Origin: Candidatus Woesearchaeota archaeon
GTDB taxonomy: Archaea; Nanobdellota; Nanobdellia; Woesearchaeales; GW2011-AR4
Direction: 5' to 3'
Length of the DNA: 12,273 nt
Assembly (NCBI GenBank): GCA_019323655.1
Contig: JAHWGX010000054.1
Coordinates: 1 to 12,273, forward strand
Shown here: in pieces, positions 7,355 through 12,273 of the stretch
How the letters are laid out: each line of letters begins with the position of its first letter
How positions within the stretch are numbered: position 1 is the stretch's first letter
Made by a program: the position numbers and the translations under genes
The notes under the pieces: model-generated
The model's input: only the letters and a program-made list of their open reading frames with translations
What the model was told of the DNA's origin: nothing
Database searches by the model: none

Positions 7355-8441
7355 TATGGCTTAATAAAATTTTTACAATCCTTTCGGCAGCCTTGCCGTC
7401 CCACAGCTCAGGCACTTTGTTCTCCAATTTGGCTTTATTGTTTATTATATCAAGTGATTTCTCAACTACCTTATGCTTGTCAGTGCTTACAAGCAAATTG
7501 GTCCCCTGCTCAAATGTAACAGGCCTTTCAGTATTGTTTCTAAGAGTAACACAGGGAACGCCTAAAACCGTAGTCTCTTCCTGAATGCCCCCGGAGTCTG
7601 TCAGAACAAATTTGCTGTTGGACATCAGGCATAAAAAATCAAGATATCCCAATGGTTCAGTTATAATCAGGTTTTTCATATTTTTTATTTTTTGGTTTAA
7701 TTGGAATAATGCAATATTTTTTCGTGTTCTTGGATGTATTGGAAATACAACTTTTATTTTTTCCTGTATTCCTTCTAATATGGAAATTATATTTTCGAAA
7801 TTCTCTTTATTGTCTACATTGCTTGGCCTGTGCAGAGTCAAGGTACAGTATTCATTTTTTTTTAGGTTTAGTTTTTCCAGTATTTTTGAATTGCTGGATT
7901 TTTCTTTATGCTTTAGCAATGTATCAATCATAACATTTCCGACAAAAAATATCTTATCCTTGCTAATGCCCTCTTTCAGTAAGTTTTCATTTCCGCTTTC
8001 CTCTGTTGTAAATAAAAAGTCGCTGATCCTGTCAGTAAGCATCCTGTTGATTTCCTCAGGCATTGTCAAGTCAAAACTTCTCAAGCCCGCTTCTACATGC
8101 GCAACTTTAATTCCATGCTGTTTTGCTGTTAAAGCTCCTGCAAAAGTAGAATTAACGTCCCCTACAACAAGTACTAAATCCGGGTTTTCCTTAACAAGAA
8201 TTTTTTCGAGCTTGATTATAATATTTCCCGTCTGCTCGCCATAGCTCCCTGAGCCAACGCCTAGGTTAACATCTGGCTCCGGTATTTCCAATTCGTCAAA
8301 AAAAAGCCTGCTCATTTCCCGGTCATAATGCTGCCCTGTATGCACCAGGATATGCTCTGCGCCATTTTTCTTAAACTCGCTAACCAGGGCTGCTATCTTC
8401 ATAAAATTAGGCCTTGTCCCAACTATGCTGACAATTTTCAT
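7341..8441 (-). CDS. wecB: UDP-N-acetylglucosamine 2-epimerase (non-hydrolysing)
   Basis: A 366-residue GT-B-like epimerase interconverting UDP-GlcNAc and UDP-ManNAc, the substrate for the WecC encoded at 241-1512. Diagnostic segments are GTRPNFMK (8-15), HTGQHYD (34-40), GVGSGSYGEQTG (61-72), VVGDVNST (92-99), HVEAGLRSFDLTMPEEINR (115-133), LHRPSNVD (203-210), PIHPRTR (234-240) and TDSGGIQEE (281-289), all in the expected order. Epimerases of UDP-diacetylated glucuronic acids (WbpI type) share these motifs, but the wecC partner favours the ManNAc branch. First gene of the minus-strand operon. Its ATG is 21 bp from a palindromic TATA element and has no Shine-Dalgarno, so the transcript is probably leaderless. 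Confidence 0.92.
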   Translation of the reverse strand: MKIVSIVGTRPNFMKIAALVSEFKKNGAEHILVHTGQHYDREMSRLFFDELEIPEPDVNLGVGSGSYGEQTGNIIIKLEKILVKENPDLVLVVGDVNSTFAGALTAKQHGIKVAHVEAGLRSFDLTMPEEINRMLTDRISDFLFTTEESGNENLLKEGISKDKIFFVGNVMIDTLLKHKEKSSNSKILEKLNLKKNEYCTLTLHRPSNVDNKENFENIISILEGIQEKIKVVFPIHPRTRKNIALFQLNQKIKNMKNLIITEPLGYLDFLCLMSNSKFVLTDSGGIQEETTVLGVPCVTLRNNTERPVTFEQGTNLLVSTDKHKVVEKSLDIINNKAKLENKVPELWDGKAAERIVKILLSHNAKD

Positions 8442-8462
8442 ATAGTCGGGGAACCCAAATAT

Positions 8463-8470
8463 ATTTAAAT
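8463..8470. promoter_or_regulatory. Palindromic TATA element shared by divergent wecB and GT4 genes
   Basis: ATTTAAAT is a perfect 8-bp palindrome lying exactly at the centre of the 50-bp intergenic region 8442-8491, with 21 bp to the ATG on each side. The centre-to-ATG distance of 25.5 bp fits archaeal leaderless initiation in both directions. The flanking GGAAACT on the wecB side (8471-8477, read on the minus strand) and CCAAAT on the GT4 side (8455-8460) could act as BREs of unequal strength. Confidence 0.7.
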
Positions 8471-8491
8471 AGTTTCCTATTGCTGAAAACC

Positions 8492-9619
8492 ATGGGAAAA
8501 TTAAAGGTTGCTATAGTCATGCCGACTCACTTTGACATAAATTCCTCCCTAAACAATTTCCTGAAAACATATCAGTACTTGATAAAAAACAGGAATATAG
8601 AAGTAACTCTGCTTACAGACAAAAAAAATAATATTAATGTTAAGGGCTTCAAAATAGAGAAGATAAATGGGGTTGACTATGGGACGATTCTGGAGAAAAT
8701 CCTGTTCATATTGGGAATCCCAAGGTTTTGCTATACGGACCTGTCTGAAAAACTGAAGGGTTATGATGTGATAACTGCTAATAATCCTGAGTTCTATGCC
8801 TATGCTTACCAGGCCTATAAAGCAGCAAAAAAATACAAAACACGGTTTATACTTAGGACGTCCCAGACAGTAGAAGGTTTTTTCCTCTTTAAGCTGACAA
8901 AGTACATCATAGACCCTATAGCCAAAAATGCCTATGATTACGCTAAATTCACAATTTTTACAAATCCTCAGGCAGAGCAAAGATGTTTAAAATTAGGCCT
9001 TATAAGAGATAGCAAAAAAAGCATTATAACAGGCCATGCAACTGATACAAAATGCTTCAAACCAATTAAAGTAAGAAATCCAGATAAAACCATCCTGCTT
9101 TCTGTTGGCGGATTATATAAGATAAAAGGGCACCACTTAATTATTCAGTCTCTTAAAAAAATCATCAACAAAGGTTATAAAAATACAGAACTCTGGATTG
9201 TTGGAAAAGGCTATTATGAGAGGTACCTGAGAGACTTGGCAAAAAGATTAGGCCTGGAAAACAATGTAAAATTTCTTGGCAGTAAAGGTCACGAAGAGCT
9301 TGCAAAAATATACAATATGTCTAGCATTTTTATTTTGGCAAACTACCAGGAGATTACCCCGGCTGTTAACGAAGCCTTAGCATGTGAAAAGCCCGTTGTA
9401 GTAATTGACTGCGGCGGTAAAGAATTTGTCATACCCAACAAAGATTATGGTTTGATCTCAAAAAAATTTGATGTTGATGACATGGCAGATAAAATAATAT
9501 TTTTGATGAAAAACAAAAAAGAAGCGAAAAGAATAGCTAAAAATGGAAGAAAGCGCATATTAGGGAATTTCTCTGTGAAAAGGGTTGCTGAAAAGCTTTA
9601 TAAGGCTTTTACTGCATGA
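8492..9619 (+). CDS. GT4-family glycosyltransferase
   Basis: A 375-residue retaining GT-B glycosyltransferase, predicted to act on a lipid-linked or polysaccharide acceptor at the cytoplasmic membrane face. The N-terminal domain starts KVAIVMPTHFD. The C-terminal domain has ILLSVGGLYKIKGHHLII (201-218), ELWIVGKGYYERYL (233-246), VKFLGSKGHEELAKIYN (259-275) and the donor-binding EX7E motif E287-ITPAVN-E294 followed by ALACEKPVVV. The ATG at 8492 was chosen over a TTG at 8480 because it is correctly spaced from the TATA box at 8463-8470 and sits just before the first beta strand. The stop codon lies within the target duplication of the downstream IS element, so the gene is intact. Donor sugar is unknown; divergence from wecB makes a ManNAc-derived donor possible. 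Confidence 0.88.
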   Translation: MGKLKVAIVMPTHFDINSSLNNFLKTYQYLIKNRNIEVTLLTDKKNNINVKGFKIEKINGVDYGTILEKILFILGIPRFCYTDLSEKLKGYDVITANNPEFYAYAYQAYKAAKKYKTRFILRTSQTVEGFFLFKLTKYIIDPIAKNAYDYAKFTIFTNPQAEQRCLKLGLIRDSKKSIITGHATDTKCFKPIKVRNPDKTILLSVGGLYKIKGHHLIIQSLKKIINKGYKNTELWIVGKGYYERYLRDLAKRLGLENNVKFLGSKGHEELAKIYNMSSIFILANYQEITPAVNEALACEKPVVVIDCGGKEFVIPNKDYGLISKKFDVDDMADKIIFLMKNKKEAKRIAKNGRKRILGNFSVKRVAEKLYKAFTA

Positions 9620-9626
9620 GCTAAGC
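9614..9626. repeat. Left target-site duplication of IS481 element
   Basis: GCATGAGCTAAGC is repeated exactly at 10554-10566 on the other side of the IS. It includes the GT4 stop codon (9617-9619). Confidence 0.9.
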
Positions 9627-9669
9627 TGTGATGTCCCATAATTGGTTGACACTTTCTTAAACATATGGT

Positions 9670-9690
9670 ATCACCAGAATAAATGGTGAT
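9670..9690 (+). repeat. Stem-loop sequestering the IS481 ribosome binding site
   Basis: Perfect 7-bp arms ATCACCA (9670-9676) and TGGTGAT (9684-9690) flank a 7-nt loop. The 3' arm carries GGTGAT (9685-9690), a good Shine-Dalgarno five bases before the transposase ATG at 9696. A TATA-like CTTAAAC at about 9656-9662 predicts a native start near 9683-9686, which would omit the 5' arm, whereas read-through from the GT4 promoter would include it. Confidence 0.6.
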
Positions 9691-9695
9691 GTTTA

Positions 9696-10532
9696 ATGTT
9701 GGATTTTAAGAAAAGAGAGTGGATTATAGACCAATTATACAAGGGGACTCCTGTTTCCGTGATTGCACAAGCACAATCGATAAGCAGACAGGCTGTATAC
9801 GACATTAAACACTGCTATGAAAGGGAAGGTCTCAATGCATTGCATGGCAAATCTGCTGGAAGACCAGAATATGATTTGCCTTTTGAAATCAAGCAGCATA
9901 TAATAAACCTCAGGAAAGAGGGTCACGGAATACGAAGAATAGAGGGATTGCTTAGGCTTGAAGGAAAGTATGTTCCTCCCAACAAAATCCACAGATTTCT
10001 TACTAAAAGGAGGATGATTATTCCAGAGCCTAAGAAGGGCAGAAGAAAGAATTACATAAGGTGGGAAAGGAAGCACAGCAATAGTCTGTGGCAGACGGAT
10101 TTTTGCTGGGTGGAAAAACTGGGATGCTGGCTTTGTGCATGGCTTGATGACCATAGCAGATTTGTTCCTGCAGCAGATTATTTCACAGAAGCTACAACAG
10201 ACAATGTAATATCCTTATTCGAGAAAGCAACCAAGAAATATGGCTATCCAAGGCAAACATTAAGCGACAGGGGAACTCAGTTTTACCCCAACCTTGGGCA
10301 GACCTGCAGGTTCTTGGAACATATGGAACACAAAGGGGTTGAACATATCTTTGCTTCTGTAAAGAAGCCTACAACCTGTGGGAAGTTAGAACGATTCTGG
10401 GGGACACATAACCTGGAACGGTGGAATTTTTCCAGTTTAAGGAAGTTCATGGAGTATTATAACCATGAAAGGCCACATATGAGCCTTGATTATCTTACAC
10501 CCTATGAAGTTTACACACGGGATAAAGTGTAA
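9696..10532 (+). CDS. IS481-family DDE transposase
   Basis: A 278-residue integrase-like transposase. The N-terminal helix-turn-helix covers about residues 5-50 (YKGTPVSVIAQAQSISRQAVYDI), followed by a second DNA-binding segment (HGIRRIEGLLRLEGKYVPPNKI, 77-98). The RNase H-like catalytic core has WQTDF with D135, LSDRGTQF with D191 and GKLERFWG with E232, the last 40 residues after D191, and ends with the typical YNHERPHMSLDYLTPYEVY segment. All catalytic residues are present and the frame is open, so the protein is probably functional. The ATG at 9696 follows a GGTGAT Shine-Dalgarno at a 5-base spacing. The 3' end of the gene runs into the right terminal inverted repeat (10524-10552). Confidence 0.93.
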   Translation: MLDFKKREWIIDQLYKGTPVSVIAQAQSISRQAVYDIKHCYEREGLNALHGKSAGRPEYDLPFEIKQHIINLRKEGHGIRRIEGLLRLEGKYVPPNKIHRFLTKRRMIIPEPKKGRRKNYIRWERKHSNSLWQTDFCWVEKLGCWLCAWLDDHSRFVPAADYFTEATTDNVISLFEKATKKYGYPRQTLSDRGTQFYPNLGQTCRFLEHMEHKGVEHIFASVKKPTTCGKLERFWGTHNLERWNFSSLRKFMEYYNHERPHMSLDYLTPYEVYTRDKV

Positions 10533-10553
10533 AGTAATTTCGGGACATCACAC

Positions 10554-10566
10554 GCATGAGCTAAGC
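10554..10566. repeat. Right target-site duplication of IS481 element
   Basis: Exact copy of 9614-9626. It contains the stop codon (10561-10563, TAG on the minus strand) of the convergent membrane glycosyltransferase. Confidence 0.9.
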
Positions 10567-12030
10567 ATTGCTCTTTTTGAATGTAAAAATTTGTATATGG
10601 GGGTAACTTTTTTCTTCAATCAAATTATAATTTGAAGAAAAATATTCCAGTAAAGTTCCTTCTGTGTCCATATATTTTGCATTAAAGAGTACCAGGAACA
10701 CTCTGTTATTTTTAGTTATTTCTGTAGGCAAATCATCCGCATTTTTTGCAGCATAAATATTTTGTGAAGACGTGCAATTTGATAAATTTTTGCTCTCAAA
10801 ACAATTTAAATCAAAATAGTAAGTAAAAGGATAAACTGCATTCGGTATGTGTATAATAACGGCATCTTCTTTATTCTTGTTTGATCTAATATAATTTGCT
10901 GCATCCTCCCACCTCTCCTTATTAAATGTCTCGAAGTCAATGCATAAAATGGTCAATGAGAGTAAAATTATACAAACAAAAGCAACTAGCCTGGCCCTAT
11001 CCTTAAGTTTGCTAATTGAAAACGCAGCTATGAGGTATAATGCAACCGAAGATGCGATAACATACCGGTCTAAGTAGAGAGAATAAAAAATGTAAGATTG
11101 TAATGTTAATAATAAGGGTGGAACTGACAACCACAAGAATAGGAAAAAAAGCTTATTTGCCTTAAGATAATTCTCATTCTTAATCTCTTTGTACATGGAA
11201 AAGAGAGATAAAAGTATAAGTAAAGAGAATATTATTGAAAGAGCAGCTCCAATAATCAAAGACTCTAATTTATAAGTTGTCCCAGATGAGAACATATAAA
11301 AAGTTCTGATTAGGGTAAGTAAGTTTGGTTTAGAAAAAGTTAAGTAATCAGACAGCTCCATCATCCTGTCTATTACTAAGTATAACAGTGGCAGAAATAA
11401 AATAAAAACTATAGATTGTGTGAATATCCACTTTTTAAAATATTTTCGAATAAATAATAAATGATAACAGTTTTGGAATATTAATACGAAAATTGCGGCT
11501 GCATGAGAATTAAGCATTAATAGAGTAAAAATTCCGTACATAAGGAGATGCTTATTTTCATATGAGTGGGTATATTTAAAGTAGTAATATATGGATAGGA
11601 GTGACAATAAGACAAACAGGCTATAAACTCTGGCTTCTTGAGAATAGTAAACATTAAAAGGTGACAAAGCCATTATGACAGCGGAGCATAAACCAATTCT
11701 TCGATTAAACATAAGACTTCCTAGTTGGTATGTCATATAGACCGAAAGTGTACCAAAAATTACAGATAAGAATCTCATACTAAATGCATGTAATCCGAAA
11801 ATTTTCTCCCATAATGACAAAATAACATGGTAAAGGGGAAAATAAGCCATATCTAAACTCCATTTAATGTTATGAGAAATGGGTAAATGAGCGTTATAAA
11901 TGGTAAGTCCTTCATCAGCCCAAATATTCTCAGCTTCTAAATTGTAAACTCTTATGATAAATGAAAGAGCGAATATTAAAATAATAAAAAATAAGAGCCT
12001 ATTTTTTGGGGTAAACTTTTTTGCGGGCAT
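10561..12030 (-). CDS. GT-C membrane glycosyltransferase (family 39/ArnT-PMT-like)
   Basis: A 489-residue integral membrane protein with about ten hydrophobic segments and a C-terminal globular domain (about 365-489). Features of GT-C enzymes using polyprenyl-phosphate sugars are IWADEGLTIYNA with D39-E40 in the first outer loop after TM1, FPLYHVILSLW (64-74), SPFNVYYSQEARVYSLFVLL (123-142) and YLDRYVIASSVALYLIAAFSI (319-339). It probably transfers a sugar from a lipid carrier to a lipid, glycan or protein outside the cytoplasm. The ATG at 12030 was chosen over one at 12099: it directly precedes TM1 and lies 27 bp from a TATA box, whereas the longer form adds 23 residues with no membrane character. 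The stop is within the right IS481 target duplication, so the C-terminus is intact. Acceptor and sugar are unknown. Confidence 0.85.
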   Translation of the reverse strand: MPAKKFTPKNRLLFFIILIFALSFIIRVYNLEAENIWADEGLTIYNAHLPISHNIKWSLDMAYFPLYHVILSLWEKIFGLHAFSMRFLSVIFGTLSVYMTYQLGSLMFNRRIGLCSAVIMALSPFNVYYSQEARVYSLFVLLSLLSIYYYFKYTHSYENKHLLMYGIFTLLMLNSHAAAIFVLIFQNCYHLLFIRKYFKKWIFTQSIVFILFLPLLYLVIDRMMELSDYLTFSKPNLLTLIRTFYMFSSGTTYKLESLIIGAALSIIFSLLILLSLFSMYKEIKNENYLKANKLFFLFLWLSVPPLLLTLQSYIFYSLYLDRYVIASSVALYLIAAFSISKLKDRARLVAFVCIILLSLTILCIDFETFNKERWEDAANYIRSNKNKEDAVIIHIPNAVYPFTYYFDLNCFESKNLSNCTSSQNIYAAKNADDLPTEITKNNRVFLVLFNAKYMDTEGTLLEYFSSNYNLIEEKSYPHIQIFTFKKSNA

Positions 12031-12053
12031 GTAAAAGATGTATTTAGAATCGC

Positions 12054-12060
12054 ATATAAA
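12054..12060 (-). promoter_or_regulatory. TATA box of the GT-C gene
   Basis: TTTATAT on the minus strand is centred 27 bp upstream of the ATG at 12030, with a purine-rich AGTAAGA immediately upstream as a possible BRE. It supports the shorter start and a leaderless message. Confidence 0.6.
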
Positions 12061-12102
12061 TCTTACTATAGTCTGGACTTTCGTGTTTTTAAAAATCATT
12101 AA

Positions 12103-12157
12103 GTAGTAGGCATTTCATAGAAATCTTGGTGATAATCTATGAAAGAAAACCTACTAC
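12103..12157 (+). repeat. Nested stem-loop over the right-edge transposase start
   Basis: An outer 8-bp stem GTAGTAGG/CCTACTAC (12103-12110 and 12150-12157) encloses an inner 9-bp stem TTTCATAGA/TCTATGAAA (12113-12121 and 12136-12144), both perfect. The GGTGAT ribosome site (12128-12133) lies in the 14-nt terminal loop, and the ATG (12139-12141) lies in the inner stem. It could control translation and may lie at or near the IS end. Confidence 0.75.
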
Positions 12158-12273
12158 CATACCCAAATGATTGGAAGAACTTATTAAATCTTTTTGCGCT
12201 AAATTTTACAAAACCACAATTCAGCAACTTCTGCCAAGCTGCAACATGTATGGCGGTAAGCCAACACTCAACA
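12139..12273 (+). CDS. Transposase N-terminus (partial, runs off right edge)
   Basis: 45 codons from ATG to the window end with no stop. The peptide begins MKENLLPYPNDWKNLLNLFA and continues with an NFTKPQFSNFCQ segment at residues 22-33. The pattern of an early F-T-K-P-Q-F-x-N-F helix is typical of N-termini of IS4/IS701-type DDE transposases (family resemblance recalled from memory, no catalytic residues in view). A strong GGTGAT Shine-Dalgarno sits 5 bases before the ATG, the same arrangement as in the IS481 element. The start region is folded in a nested stem-loop. The other end of this element lies outside the window, so neither its borders nor intactness can be judged. Confidence 0.6.
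   Translation, partial: MKENLLPYPNDWKNLLNLFALNFTKPQFSNFCQAATCMAVSQHST

Larger units (their letters stand above)
9627..10552 (+). mobile_element. Complete IS481-family insertion sequence
   Basis: A 926-bp element with inverted ends. TGTGATGTCCC at 9627-9637 is perfectly complementary to 10542-10552, and the similarity extends over about 29 bp (9627-9655 versus 10524-10552, 24 of 29 matching). It is flanked by 13-bp direct repeats with one extra base (C at 10553) on the right side; that base may be a substituted 14th TSD base or a terminal nucleotide. One intact DDE transposase gene fills the element. Clean ends and an exact duplication point to a fairly recent insertion. Confidence 0.93.

Noticed and set aside
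7585..8244. 219-codon open frame on the plus strand opposite wecB
   Set aside because: Complement of a gene with all WecB motifs; the translation is Phe/Ser-rich without a plausible domain or promoter.
8549..8980. 143-codon frame on the minus strand opposite the GT4 gene
   Set aside because: Shadow of an intact glycosyltransferase gene, no recognisable domain.
9646..9674. Bacterial-type promoter (TTGACA with a 17-bp spacer) in the IS481 left end
   Set aside because: The TTGACA falls within the terminal-repeat region and the -10 match (TATCAC) is weak; the other promoters are archaeal in form. It could matter if the element also lives in bacteria.
12061..12099. Extended start of the GT-C gene at 12099
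   Set aside because: The added 23 residues look non-coding and the TATA box at 12054-12060 lies within them, so the ATG at 12030 is preferred.
73..12156. Shared 9-mer AACCTACTA near both window ends (73-81 and 12148-12156) as ends of one composite element
   Set aside because: Same orientation, short, low complexity, and the two adjoining transposases look unrelated; likely chance.

Overview
This window looks archaeal. Several genes have an A/T-only TATA box centred about 25-27 bp upstream of the ATG, which predicts leaderless transcripts, and most resident genes lack a Shine-Dalgarno sequence. AT-rich, lysine-rich coding and compact, overlapping genes would suit a DPANN-type lineage (Woesearchaeota/Nanoarchaeota-like), but that placement is inference from general look and was not tested. 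The region is a surface-polysaccharide or glycoconjugate locus bordered and interrupted by insertion sequences (ISs).

Layout. Positions 1-70 (minus) hold the N-terminus of a transposase cut by the window edge. A plus-strand run at 241-3580 encodes a WecC-type UDP-ManNAc dehydrogenase, a zinc-ribbon SAM methyltransferase and a six-hairpin alpha/alpha-toroid protein. A converging minus-strand operon at 8441-3588 reads wecB, acpS, fkbH-like, acyl carrier protein, MaoC-like hot-dog protein and AAC(3)-family acyltransferase, with overlaps or very small gaps throughout. Divergent from wecB is a GT4 glycosyltransferase (8492-9619). A complete IS481-family element (9627-10552) sits between the GT4 gene and a convergent GT-C/family 39-like membrane glycosyltransferase (10561-12030, minus). 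A second transposase gene starts at 12139 and runs off the right end.

How the genes work together. WecB and WecC would turn UDP-GlcNAc into UDP-ManNAc and then UDP-ManNAcA. The GT4 protein would add a sugar at the cytoplasmic face, and the GT-C membrane protein would use a lipid-linked sugar at the outer face. The methyltransferase, toroid protein and AAC(3) protein probably tailor the glycan. The AcpS/FkbH/ACP/MaoC set is a small carrier-protein module that, by analogy with FkbH chemistry, could load a three-carbon glyceryl-type acyl unit on ACP and pass it to an amino sugar through the AAC(3)-family enzyme. Such a module is notable in an archaeon.

Most striking non-coding signals. (1) A perfect palindromic TATA element at 8463-8470 lies exactly midway between the wecB and GT4 start codons, 21 bp from each. 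(2) All three transposase genes have a stem-loop over their translation start. (3) A 13-bp target duplication shows that the IS481 element entered a convergent junction whose two stop codons were 1 bp apart, without damaging either gene.
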